Made by a program: the position numbers and the translations under genes. Under the pieces are notes generated by a model. The model had not been told where the DNA came from, searched no databases, and was given only the letters and a program-made list of their open reading frames with translations. A stretch of DNA of 64,000 bases from Andrena cerasifolii (taxonomy: Eukaryota; Arthropoda; Insecta; Hymenoptera; Andrenidae): NCBI RefSeq assembly GCF_050908995.1, contig NC_135122.1, forward strand, positions 15,292,501 through 15,356,500. Reading direction: 5' to 3'. Shown in pieces: positions 14,601 to 26,600 of this stretch (positions within the stretch are counted from its first letter, which is position 1; each line of letters starts with the position of its first letter).

Positions 14601-16411
14601 TTCTAGAACGCGACCAACGAGCAGGCCTGCCATTGTCGGCCGATCGAATTAAATAATATCGTAGGGATTCTACTGATAATGGTATCGCGAACGAACCGTA
14701 GCCGCGCCTTGTTATTCCATCAGGGTCGCGGTACGCCCGCCCGCGAACTCCGTTACCACGGCCCCTCGCGCGCTTCCTCCAAGTTAATGGAAACTTATAA
14801 TTAGACGATAATACGTTTTACGTTTACACGGCGTGGCGGTGATGGAATGAAATGGATACGTGTGTAACGCGATTACACAGAGCCGTGCTTCTCCCCCCCG
14901 AAGTACGATTAATTTACCGTCGATATTAATTCCAACGATCGCCGGGAAGAGTATCGAGCCTTCGCGCTTCGCTATCCCTCTTCTCGCAGTGCCCGCTCGA
15001 ACTCAGCTCGACAGTGAGAGATCCCGTTACCCCGCGTATTCGATTTAATAAAAAAAAAAAAACAGAGGGGAAAGAATGGAGAAGAATATAACGAGCAATG
15101 ACGGTTACCTCTAGTAATCACTTTTTACCGTCGAACTTCAGAATCTAGTGCGCCAGGGTCGATATAGTGTCCGGCATACCGCGCATTCGAAGCGGTGGCA
15201 AGTGGTAGCTCGCTAGACGGCTTTGGGAAAAGGTGTTCGTACTGTCCGAGGCAGAAAAAAAAAATATCATAGATAAATAGATCAGGGGCCGACATTATGA
15301 TGTCATTCTCCAGTCAGCCTCAATGAAATTCAATTTTCTTCCCCATGAATCGGCCTGTGATTGGCCGGCCTTCCTGACGCGAGCCAGACAAGTTTTACCC
15401 GCCACTTCGCTCGCCGACGTAACCTGATTCGCGACACTCTATGCACACCATTGATACTTTTCTATCGAGCTGCCGGACCCCCCCCTCGACTTTTACAATT
15501 CGATTCCCGCCGCAAGCACGGACAGCCGACGTTTCCCTCCCCCCAGTTTTTTTTTTCGGCCCGGGCAGCTCTGGGCCAAGATTTCGCTCCGTAACGGAAT
15601 CAAACGGCCTTATAGGAAAAGCGAAATTTCCGGCGACCGATTCGCCCCGGGAAGCAAGCTCGCGGGGCGGCGAGAATTTCGTGCAACTGGAGGCCCGTGC
15701 TCGTTTCGGAACTTTGTTCCGACAAATCCAACGGAAATCGTACAAATTGCAGCGCAAAAAAAGCGAGCGATTTCAATTTTCTTTTTTTTTTTTCACGAAA
15801 TTCTCGACGAGATCTCCTTGATATTTAACTGGGGCAGGGTAGGGGGCGCGGAGCGTTGTATTGGGCGTGGAAAGGGGATCGCGATCTATTTCGTCGGGCG
15901 TAGAAGTGGAAAGCTGAATCGATCGTTTCCGAAAATGCGAGAAGTAGTTTTAAGTAGAGATTGTTGGAGGAAGGTCGACGATTATGTAGGTGGGCGATCC
16001 CGTGGGCCGTCAAGGCTGGTTATCTCAAGTGCAGCAAACTAAATTTCGTTCGGTCGACCTCGAGGTGTCAGTGACTTCTAGTCTGGAGACAAGGCTTTCG
16101 ACCTCACCGCGTGGCGTAGGTGAGGCGGCCAATGTCGCGCTAAAATTACAGCCGTTCAAATATTTAGACGTCCTTCTATTATTTGACAGCGATCGCCGAA
16201 CACCTCGGGCAAACGATGAACTTCCGCCTCAGACAAAGAGATGCTCGTGCTCAAGGTGGCAGACTGTACACGACACGAACTCATATTTTTAAATTTACAC
16301 AGCTGAAAAGAGTCGGGCAATTTCCTGGTCGAGTCATTTTTACTGCTTGCTCACGTGCTCAAGAGCACAATTCATTTATAACAACCTTGATATTCTATAA
16401 AAAAACAGAAC
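11700..16411. other. Intergenic, no gene recognised
   Basis: No supportable gene. It holds a (GA)n tract near 12990-13010 and an ATT-rich patch at 14237-14335 that resembles the tail of the retrotransposon at 18.5 kb (TGTCTTTATTACT after ATT repeats). Confidence 0.45.
14237..14335 (-). repeat. ATT-rich patch, possible retrotransposon tail
   Basis: ATT repeats followed by GTCTTTATTACT resemble the sequence next to the (TTA)n tail at 18545-18560 (CGTCTTTATTACT). If homologous, this would be the extreme 3' end of a second, almost wholly truncated copy. The similarity is short. Confidence 0.3.
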
Positions 16412-16414
16412 TAA

Positions 16415-16845
16415 CAAGGGAACATCCCGAACTCGGAAATTCAAAAAATTCTGAAACTTCGTCAATATGTAAGGAATTTCCCCCTGATTACAACGCTGTT
16501 TTTGTTTGCTGCCCAAATTCACTCTAAGGGGGTGTAAATGACCCCTGAAAAGCCGGTTATTTCCCGATTTTCTGTTATAACTCGTGAACTGTAAAATAAT
16601 ATCTTTACCAAATGATAGATCCAATTAAAAGAAGTAACTCTTGTCTCGAAACTTTTTTTCCATCTCTTACATTTCGCGAGTTATAACACAAATTCGGAAA
16701 TAAGCCGAATTTTCAGGAGTTAATTTAATCCCCTTCGAGTGAATTTGGGCAGCAAACAAAAATTGCTTTGTAATCAGGAGGAAATCCCCTATATGTTCAG
16801 AAAGTTTCAGAATTTTTGAATTTTCGGGTGCGGGATCTTCCCTGG
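16415..16845. mobile_element. Foldback MITE with TAA flanks
   Basis: The left arm begins CAAGGGAACATCCCG and the right arm ends CGGGATCTTCCCTGG. The arms continue inward as inverted copies (GGAAATTCAAAAAATTCTG against CAGAATTTTTGAATTTT; AATTTCCCCCTGATTACAA against TTGTAATCAGGAGGAAAT). TAA lies on both sides (16412-16414 and 16846-16848), like the 3-bp duplication of PIF/Harbinger elements. No coding region. Confidence 0.7.
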
Positions 16846-16848
16846 TAA

Positions 16849-17745
16849 GTAGTCTCTTGCGTTACACCATTACACTGTTTCGCTATAGGTACCTACAACT
16901 TGATCACTTGTGTCAAAGAAAAAGCTATTTTAATGCATGTAACTTTCCAAAATTTAATTAGCCCCTCTTCCACCTACTCCTTCGCAGTCCATCCCCGTCT
17001 CCGATACAAATAAAAACCTGCTTCGAAACAATTCTAAACCGCTATAACCAACGGGACGAACGCGCGCCAAGCTCGTCGAGGGACGGAGAGAAAAAGAGTG
17101 AACTCGTTACGAATTATTGAAAAAAAAGAGAGATACGGGCGTGGTGAACAGAGGCGGCGCGATAAAGCCACGGCGAAAGAAGACTCCGTTATCAGTTCCG
17201 CGTCCGTGGGGGACGGCGTCGTCTGATCTTCGGCGAACGAACTTGACCCGGTTAAGGCAGCTGCAGGGATATTTCGTGATGTACCTGTCGGGCGCAGGTA
17301 ACTCGAACGGCTGTGCTCGCGGCGAAGGTGAGCCCCGGCTCAAGTGGAAAGGACGGGGCCGTTTCGTAGGTGTGAGGGAGCCGTAGCTGTGCCGCGAGAC
17401 AAAGAGTAGGTCAAGTTCAGCGGAACGTGGATGGAGTAACAGTCGAGTGACTCTCACTTTCATATTCCCTGTGGCGTACACCACTGGCATATGCACGTGC
17501 ACGCGTGACCGCACACGCAACGGAGTCCGCGCGGTTCCTCGCCGCTGACGACTCCCTTGTACCCTCGTCCCTTTCCTAACAAGGGCTGGAGAAAAGACAC
17601 GCCACCGGGTGCCTCTGATGAACATTTAGGGGGATGAAATTCGAGAGGCCTTCGAGAAAGCTTTACGATCCAGGGGCCTTCGATATAGCCACGCAAAGAG
17701 AGGGGTGTGTGGTTGGTTATTGAGAAGAAGATCGATGGGGACATT
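16849..17745. other. Intergenic, no gene recognised
   Basis: Several open frames overlap one another on both strands at 17107-17771 with no recognisable domain and no splice partners. Nothing further is seen. Confidence 0.45.
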
Positions 17746-18467
17746 GAGCCTGATGAACAAAGTGTAAGCAACTGCTTTTTCTTAATATTTTACCAGGAAT
17801 TGCTTAAATTCATGCGAATAAAAACACAGGCATTTGCTTTATCTTGCAGGGATACCTAAACTGCCTAGGAATTGCTTAAGGGAATCGCTTTTCCTGAATT
17901 TTTTAAGGAATTGCTTAGAATCGAATGAATAAAAGAAGCAATTGCTTTTGCTAAATAAGCAATTCCTTAAGAATTTTTAAGACTGCTGTACCCCATGCTA
18001 ACATTTGCTTAAGCGACCAATTTACTTCATCAGCATGTATTAGAGAGAAAGCGTATGAATAAGTGGTACATGCAGCTCTTTAATCGATAATTAATTGCAG
18101 CCGTTTTAAATTCATATATGTATTATACAGGGTGTAACAAATATGTTTCCGTTCCTTAAAAGGGGTGATTTGTGGAGTGATTGCAAAGGATTGCGAGGAA
18201 AGAAAAATTTATAATGTGCGAAAGAAATGAAAAAATTGAAGATTTTCGAAAATTATATCTGCAAAGGCGGGCGCGAGTCAGGAGCACTGAACGCGAGCGA
18301 GCAGGGGTAGCCCGAGAGAGAGTGAGAACGTTACCGGCAGTCACAGCTACCTTTTACCTATACGGTCTAGCAAAGCCAGCAATTCCTTACGATTTTTATT
18401 CATGTGAAAATAAGAAATTCCTTTTTTAAGTAATTGCTTTTTAAGCAATTGATTTGGCTAATAAGGA

Positions 18468-18468
<1 letters not shown>

Positions 18469-18545
<77 letters not shown>
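18469..18545. repeat. (TTA)n microsatellite, about 25 units
   Basis: A pure trinucleotide run that is the 3' tail of the adjacent retrotransposon read on the minus strand. Confidence 0.9.
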
Positions 18546-18546
<1 letters not shown>

Positions 18547-18816
18547 GTCTTTATTACTTGACACATCCAGAGAAGAAAATAATACGTAAAGACAAGCGAA
18601 GTAAATGGCGAGGCTGCAGTACAATACTGTTAGAAGCCTAACCATAACTAAATAACTAACTAAATGATTAAAAAAAAAACTAACTAACATTAAGAAACTA
18701 GAAAGTTATTGTGACGCATAATGTAACCTTATATATCGCCGAGCTTTACCTTTAAAATCAGGAAACGAATTTAAACCTCGAATATCAGGTGGGAGGGAAT
18801 TATAGTAACGAGCCTG
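18470..18816 (-). mobile_element. 5'-truncated non-LTR retrotransposon with (TAA)n tail
   Basis: Read on the minus strand, the fragment opens in frame with RYYNSLPPDIRGL and NSFPDFKGKARRYIRL, then a stop at 18708-18706. This matches the C-terminal end common to reverse-transcriptase ORFs of jockey/CR1/I-type LINEs (NSLPxxI...SFxxFK). About 160 nt of 3' UTR follow, ending in roughly 25 TTA/TAA units (18469-18545), as in I-type elements. It splits the MITE at AAGGAATT|GCTTG compared with copy 1, and no clear target duplication remains. The clade is uncertain. Confidence 0.7.
18706..18816 (-). pseudogene. C-terminal remnant of a LINE reverse-transcriptase ORF
   Basis: An open frame of 36 codons ends at TAA. 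Conserved features are NSLPPDI, an aromatic-Lys pair (FKGK) and a basic tail. It is truncated at its 5' end at the MITE junction, so it is not functional. Confidence 0.6.
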
Positions 18817-18852
18817 CTTGTAGGAATTGCTTAGTTTTTATTCATCAGGCCC

Positions 18853-20500
18853 ATTATCTTCTATGACTTTCCCGTGGGTCTTTTCAAATAGAATTCTTCA
18901 GTTTAAAACGACGCGAGGTATCGTCGACTGGGTATGTTCGATTGTTGCATCCTGGGTGGCTGAGCGAGGACATTCTCTGCAGTGGAAGGTAGTCACCCTA
19001 CTCCGTTGATTTATGTTGACATCGGTCACGAGCGAGTAGCTGTAAAGAATGACTCCTAGCTCCTGCCGTGGCAATCGTTACACGCGTCAAATTCTTAATC
19101 CTCAGAACTACTTTGCGGAGTACCTAATGTGGAAGAGGCAGATCTGTAAAAGCGCGGAGGGAGTGTACAATCTACGTACAGCAATTTAGCTCCCCGCACC
19201 GGAGGGAATGTTTTTCCGGGGAACGTTTTAATTGGTAAATTGTAACCGCACTTTCGTCCGGGGCGCGCGTTGTTGCTCGCACGAGGACGGGCAAGAAACG
19301 CTTCCCAATTTTCCCGGGGTCTAATGACGAGATCGTATCTGCTAATGTCGCATATCGTTCTACACCGAAACGCGCGCGGTCAACAGCTTCCATGTAGCCC
19401 GATTATCCTGACCACCTGTCACAGCGATTATTCGTAGGCACATAATCCGATTGCCGTTTGTCCGATGATAACGACGTCGCGGAGAACGTATCCGTGTACG
19501 AGACACGGCAACGCGCGAGAGGGAACCCTCCAATCGTCACTACCCTTGCACACGGCCAACGTAAAAGCAGGACTTTCGTCACGCGCGCGGCATGCAACGG
19601 CACGAATCAAGAACTCGTGTCTGAATATTCGTCTAAAATCGTGAAACGTAATTGGATCACCTTATCTCGGAACACCCCAATCTCGCGCGAACGCTGCTGC
19701 GTAACGAGGTTGTGCGATAATAACCTTCGGGCTATTCAGCGACGGAAACATTTCGCTAGGGGTGGTGTCTTCAGGATCGATGTTTTCAGGGCAGCTGCAG
19801 CTGATATCGCAACTTCTCTCACGGTACTTTTAGCTCTGACTCTAGCAGCGAACCTTTTCCTAACCACCAACGCAGGCTCGAATATAGTACGTACCTAGAC
19901 CGCGCGTCCACCCTTCCCCCTCGCTAAACTTCCACTCTACATTCTCTGCGAGAAAAACTGTTACACGGTACCATGCAGATGCATCGCTTCACCCTTTGCT
20001 GTACAAATCCTCTGTCATCGGAGCGTTCCGCTATCCCAACGTACTCCGACACTCTGTTACCCGAACGTTATCCCATACTTGGCTACGCTACCCGAAAACC
20101 TACGCTACCACTTGCCCGGACAGTCGTGCTCGCCTAGTAGGCGACGCTACGGCGGTTCTACTGCGCCGCGCTGCACCGTACGATGTGTCACCGGCACACC
20201 GTGGACTGGCCTCGAGGAATGACAAAATCACGAAGCCTCCGGTGGTAATCGATTTTGTATCGGTCCTTTGGCCCTTGACCGAGCAGTCATCGAGTGGCGC
20301 GCGTCGCTCCGCGTATTAAGCGCGGCGGAATCACCTTGGGAATCACATCGGGGCCGACCGGTGGCTTTGTACTCGCATTATCATTGGGTTTCCGGCGCGG
20401 CTTCAAGCCCCCGCGTGCGGCGGGTAGAACGAGAGGGGAAACGGTGGAAGGTGTGACAAGGAACGGGCGACAACCGCGAGAAAGATGCAGCCGTAACAGA
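18853..20500. other. Upstream of the protease gene, no gene recognised
   Basis: A 146-codon + frame (19458-19898) has no signal peptide, domain or splice partner that I can identify. The region may hold the promoter of the protease gene. Confidence 0.4.
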
Positions 20501-20506
20501 CAGCCG

Positions 20507-20513
20507 TATAAAG
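20507..20513 (+). promoter_or_regulatory. TATA-like box of the protease gene
   Basis: TATAAAG lies 75-81 bp upstream of the chosen ATG. An initiator-like TCATTG follows at about 20547. The spacing to that initiator (about 40 bp) is a little long, so the start point is uncertain, but the arrangement supports a short 5' UTR and the choice of ATG at 20588. Confidence 0.4.
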
Positions 20514-20587
20514 AAGCCTCGGTGCCGACCGATCTGCGACACTTTTTCATTGCCCTCCGACAAAGCCTCACCGAGACCGGAAGAACG

Positions 20588-20672
20588 ATGGTCCCGCGAG
20601 CCGTTGCCGAAATTCTGCTGCTCGCGCTCTTCCTCGGGACCGTCAGCCATGTTTCCGGGGCATACGTCAATC
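20588..20672 (+). CDS. Protease exon 1 (signal peptide)
   Basis: It encodes residues 1-28, a hydrophobic leader beginning MVPRAVAEILLLALFLG. The exon ends one base into a codon, and the donor GTGAGT is at 20673-20678. Joining to 25801 restores a Leu codon (C+TC). The ATG is preceded by a TATA-like box about 80 bp upstream. An upstream in-frame ATG at 20294 would add 98 residues with no signal-peptide character, so I prefer 20588. Confidence 0.8.
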
Positions 20673-23600
20673 GTGAGTATAATATTCGGTAGCGTAAAGG
20701 GAAAATTGGCAGGCGGAAGAATCTTACGAGGAAAGTTAGGCAACCCGGAAATTCAGAAAATTATACAACTTTGCGCGCAAGTAGAGCAGTTCATCCGTGA
20801 GACAAACCTATTTTTGTTGGTGTCACAGCGCGGTTTTAGGGGACGAAATCTCCCCTTGGAAGAAATGCAGGATTTCCCTTTTCGTGGAATATCTCGAGAG
20901 CGGTGAGAGATGTCGAGAAGCAGTTTAAACAAAAGCTGCAACTTTCTTTTAAATCTACAAAAACAGCGTAAAAGTAATTATCGAATTAAGGATCGGTGGT
21001 AAGGGTAACTTGGGAAGTGTGAATTCTTCAATAATTTCCTTTACGCAGTTCTGTGGATATAAAAAAAAGATATGCAATTTTTGTTTAAACTTCTTTTTGA
21101 TATCTCGCACCTTGCTGGAGATATTTTACGCAAAAGGAAATTCTGAATTTGTTTCCCTTGTTAGATTCTGTACGGCGTCAGGGGTTGTGGATTCACAGAG
21201 ATTTCGCGATTTGTTTTGTGGTTGAATCTGGGGGGGATGGATATGTTAACGCATTCTGCGAATAAAATTGATATGAAAATATCAGGAATATATGATGCTC
21301 AGCTGCTAATTATTGTTATACAGCGAATACAATGGCACAGGGGGTTGCGGGACGATGACCGAGAAAGTAGAATAAATATGGAATTACTGGTCCACCGTGG
21401 AAAAATATTTCTGGATGTAGTAAATACTGCGGCCTGATTGTATTCGTTTCGATATTCGACAGCGGACGTTACATTGATTTTATAAACCAATCTTGCGTGG
21501 CCGGGTGCGGCGTGCGAGTGCATCGCTGCGCTCATCGGTAATGAATGACTCCGAATATTCAACGTTAAGCTTGTCATTTCGCGTGGCTCGAATTTACGCT
21601 GTCCCTCGCGTATTATCAACGATGACTAATGTCCTGGAAAATTGTTATGTTTGATAAATATCGCGAGCTCATATTCGGACTCGTGTCCGAGCTCGTCGAA
21701 AATTATCCGACCGCGTAAACGGCGTCGAACGTATTTTCGCGTTTCCAAAGAACTACTTACGAACACTTCAAACGCATTACGTGGACAATCATTTTCGAAA
21801 CATCAATTCCCTTTGTGATCCTCGTGGATTTTCGATCATGCTCCCCTTCCGCCTAGACGCCCGCTGATATTCCATTCGAGACACTGCAAAAGGTCGCCAC
21901 GGTAATGGCGAACGCTAGATTTGGTTTATTAACTTCCCGTGTCGCTATCGTAATCCGCAAGCTTCTAACCCGGGGCCCTCCGTTTACTTCCATTCCTCGT
22001 TTAAGGGGTTAGGCCACCTTGGACGCAGCAAAATTGCAGTCATCTTCGGCAATTTTTTTTAGGAAGATAATGAAATCAGCAGAAAATTTAATACGAAGCC
22101 TGTTATTGTACAACTCTCGCCGGAAAAAATCGTATTTTTTTCCCTACAAAACGGCGGCGGTAGAGCCCTGATACGCAAGATCCAAAAAGTTTTATTTTCT
22201 GCATGCCTAAAACTAGAGAAGTACGTAGGGAAATCCAGAACCATTAATCCGTCTCGAAATGGTGACCATGGGGAGAAAAAGTGCGTATTTTATTTTTATA
22301 AAAGTGTCAATTGCAAAGAATATATTCAAGATATCGCAAAACCGCTAGGTACTTCTCTAGATTTAGTCATGTAGAAAATAAAACTTTTTGGTTTTTTGTT
22401 CGAGGTCAAACGGTATAGCTGTGAGATTGAACACCGTGGAAAACGTCGCTCCTCAAGATCTTGCGTATCACGGCTCTACCGCCGCCATTTTTGAGAAAAA
22501 AAAAATGATTTTTCCAGGCGAGAGTTGTACAATAACAGGCTTCGTCTTAAATTTTCTGTTTATTTCATTATCTTCCTAAAAAAAAATCCGAAAATGACTG
22601 CAATTTTGCTCCGTCTAAGGTGGCCCAACCCCTTAATACAGTGCATCGTTCAAACGCACGATCGACAGCAGGATCATCGGATCTTTTCTAACGTTCTCGT
22701 AGTCAACGTTTAACTAATGCAAAGATTCCAAAAGAATTTCATTTTCCCTTTGAACTGTCTGTTAATAAAATATGAAAGATCGGAAGAAGGCAGGATGCGG
22801 AAACTTGGCTAGGTCGTCGCCTAGCGTTAGATAAGCGGAGCGTCGAGAGCGAGCGTAGGCGGAAGGCAGGCACGGGCTGAATAAAAGAAGTGTGCGCATA
22901 ACCTGGTCGAAGGCCGTGACTTAGGAAGCGTACGGCCTCGAGGAGCTCGATGACTCGAAATTTTGACGGCGACCGGGCCGACGCTATCCTGGCCGCGCGA
23001 GGTTCTTAACCCGGCGAAGGCTACGCTAACGCCACCAGAAATCTAATTAACGCGGACGGGGAGGGGTCACAATTTCGGAATTTCTCGCGACACTGTGTCA
23101 GGTTTATGCATTCGATGCGTGCAGCCGCACGGCGGCGCAAATTAATGGGCTGCACGCACAGAAAGGTAATCACGTTAATGGGAATACGTAATTGGCGATA
23201 AATTAGCGAAACGAAAGTACGTTGATTTTCGTTCGATTAAATCGACCGAGCGCGGTTAGCGATTCGAGCGTTAAACGTCCAACGTCCCTACCATCTGGAC
23301 CCGTTTGCAGTCGATCTTGGAAAGTAACGCGACGGTAATTAAGAGGCGCGTATGAGCGATGGCTTCCACGCCTCGTATCTTGATCGCCCCCATGAGAGAG
23401 ATATCGAGCTGAAAATTACTCTCGGTTATCCTTAGGAGTCGTTGCCTTATCGGTACGAGGAATTGCCTTCCATTAGCACACGGTCCCTCGCGGTGAAGTA
23501 ACGCGCTGCAAAAGAACTGCAATGGGCTAAAGTAAGAGGATAATGTGTACGTGGAAGTCGTTTCTGTATTGCAATTCATCTTCGCAGACCTCAGAGATCG

Positions 23601-26600
23601 ACTGACGTGATCCCGACTTTCGTGATCAGGATGCTCGAAATTCCCTCGCCAGCCCGCCCGGGATACTATTAATTGAAATATTTCTATTACAATTACGTAA
23701 ATCATTTTCATAACGAACGGGTTATAATGTCATCTCGTATCGAGCGGCAAGATAAATTGATTATCAAGATAAATTGCCATCGATCTAGACAGGCTCAATT
23801 AATCCTTTACAGTCCCATATCTCATGCGCCGCGACATCCGTGTTTTGTACTACTGAATTTTACGCTCGGTCAGCCGCGCGAGCCACGATCCCATGGACAT
23901 TGCGTATCCGCGCGATAAAGACATTCTACGCGATTAAATAGCGGTGTTGCAGTCGCAGATTCTGATCGATTCTTCTCTGCATAAATTCCTCGAACAGCTT
24001 TAATAGCCGCTGTTAATATTAATCGTCGGCAATTTGAATATTTCAATTCCGCCACCCCCGCGGAACGCGTGGCGCTTAAAATAATAATAAAGCCCGCCTG
24101 ACTGCGTTCTACCTTCTAACCGCGAGCCGTTTCTTGACAAAACTGTATCAACCCCGACGGATCCAAAGATTCTCCGTCGCGTACGGTATCGACAAGCCCG
24201 CCACAATACGTATTTAACCCTCCGACCGACGACAGAATACCCAATCCAATCCGTTCGCCGCGCACAATGACGCAACCGCAAAGGGTTAAATCAGCGAAAG
24301 GAATAAGAAAAGCAAACGGAAAGGGTCGGACTTCCCTTTCTTCGCGCGAATCCCTCCAACGGAACACCATCGTCGGTCGTTAAAATAACTCCAACCGCTG
24401 CCACCTGCAGTGCCCGAATCCCTACAAAAGACTCGAAAAAGAATCTCTCGTTCTGTCTGCCAAAAAAGAAAAGGGAGAGAGAAAAAAAGGAACAGAGGGA
24501 GCGAAGGAAAGAAACCGGGCGAAACCCTAAGCGAAATCAGGGGAGGGTAAACGAGCGAGGGGTGGTTCCGTGGTACACCGCACCGAAGGCATCAGCATAT
24601 TATCATGACCATGTTCGGTCTGCTTTTGACATATCTATTACGCGTTTCCGAATAGAGGCGACTTCGAATTCTATGTCTGTTCTGCCCCCCGCCTCCCGAC
24701 CCCCCTCGATCCTCCCTATCCTCCTTTCTAACCACCCCTACCCCCAGTGACAGCAGGTCCGAAGAGAAGAGAAACCAGAGGGCGGAAGTAGAGAAAGGGG
24801 CTGCAAGCTACTCTGGAGGGAAGCAAGAGGGGCCCCACATAGTGGGAGGGCACGGTGCTGCAGACGTAGAGGTCCAATTAATCAGCCGGGGCGTGAAACG
24901 AGAGGGGATTCGGCTGGAGGGGCCAAAGGGAGGCCAGGGGATGTCGCAGGGATTGCGGTGACAGATCCACCGTATCTATCCCTATCTGCTCGGGGCATTA
25001 AATTCGCGCGATGCCAGTACCGCCACCGTCAGCGGCCTGGATCCTCTTCAATCGGTTAACATTCCGCTGTACACGCTGCCTCAGGTTTCAATTAAACACG
25101 TTTCGTCGATAGTTTTGCTTGCCACCCGCCACGAAAAGGTGTCCGAGGGTGCTGGACACTCGTTTCGTCCAGGAGGGTGGTCAGCACCTGGGAGAAAGCT
25201 TTCTCGATAGAATTACCGTGTCACGCATACATTAATACGGCGACAAAATGTAGCTAATACTTGTAGCTGCGCTTTGTAATGGCAACCGATGTCCTGCAGG
25301 CTTTCTGATATTCATCAAGTCATCCGGATAGTCTGGATAGTAGCCACCCTAATCCCTGGTAACGCAAAGAGCCAACTCGGTTTAATAGGTTTCTGCAATT
25401 TTCAAACACTTAGTTACCGCGCGCGTTCGCAATGCCGGCGCAAAGGGGAAAGTACCATTCGCGGGAGGGAATGAGCGAACGCGAGATCCCGCTCGGCGTT
25501 AATGAACACAGTGTTTGCTAAGTGATTATTTCCGATAAAAGTTAAAACGAACTTTCCTGGCACCGATGTAGGACCGCCGCACGTGGCGTACGGCGAGCTT
25601 CGTTTAATGGATAAAAGAGAGAAGCCAGGGCGAGGTCTCTTTCTGGTGGTTGCAACTACCCGAAACCATTTTCCTCGTTCGTCGTAATTCCCTTTAACCG
25701 TGAAGGATAAAGACTCTCCCTATCCCCGCCCCCCCTCCGTCTGCTCGTAATTAATCATGCTCGGCTGGATGTTAACGAGTAACTGCATGTGTGATAACAG
25801 TCGCGGACGTCCCCTGCGGCCAAGGGAGAACTGGAACACGCACGGCGAGGCTGGTCGGCGGAGAGGACGCGATACCGCACGAGTTTCCTTGGATGGTGAG
25901 CATCAGCAGGAAAGGAGGACACTTCTGCGGCGGGACCATCCTTAATTCAAGATTCGTTCTGACTGCGGCGCATTGCTTGTGCTCGTAAGTAAACTGCACC
26001 CTCCACAATCGCGCCAAAACGATGCCGTTCCATTTGCAAAGGTATCCTCCCACTGCTTCAACGTTCGCGTACTATAGGTACATCGGGCTGGGTAATATGC
26101 CGACAAAAACACGGTACTTATTGTTAGCCTTGTCGTCTTACGGGGGTAGATTTCATCCGGGATGATTTTCGTGCATTCGTATGGACACAGAGTTCGCGAA
26201 CATAGATCTCTATTTAGGCGTAGTTCACGAGAAGTCTATGGTGAGTGCTCGAAATTAGGGCTGGGACTATTTGTCGAATATTTCGGTATTCGAATATTCG
26301 AATACTTCAGTTGCTCAATTATTTGGCGAATATAATTCGAATATCCAAGTATTCGAATACTATTCGAATATTTAAGTATTCGAATACTATTCGAATATTT
26401 AAGTATTCGAATACTATTCGAATATTTAAGTATTCGAATACTGATGTATTGTGAGACTTATAAATCAAGTTCTTTAGGTTCATTTGTCAGGGTAAAATCT
26501 TGTAAGCTAAATTTTACCCACTTCACACCATACTATTCGAATACTGATGTAATAGGAATAATGATGATAAGAGGAATAATCCACGAAATTCATTCAGCGC

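Larger units (their letters stand above)
17746..18852. mobile_element. Inverted-repeat transposon (MITE-like), copy 2
   Basis: It has the same termini as copy 1 (GAGCCTGATGAACAAAGTGT at the left; inverted GGGCCTGATGAATAAAA at the right), flanked by ATT on both sides. The left 330 bp closely match 1889-2220. The internal block GGGCGCGAGTCAGGAGCACTG also matches copy 1. It is interrupted near its right end by a retrotransposon fragment (18470-18816). No transposase. Confidence 0.75.
20673..25800 (+). other. Protease intron 1 (5.1 kb)
   Basis: GTGAGT...AG with phase 1. It holds two foldback elements (20800-21175, 22005-22632); otherwise no exon-like sequence. A direct join of exons 1 and 2 keeps frame, so no further coding exon is required. 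Confidence 0.7.

Noticed and set aside
19458..19898. 146-codon + frame upstream of the protease
   Set aside because: No domain, no signal peptide at its start and no donor that joins the protease frame.
20294..20587. Upstream in-frame ATG giving a longer protease N-terminus
   Set aside because: It would put 98 basic residues before a clean signal peptide and would start upstream of the TATA-like box.
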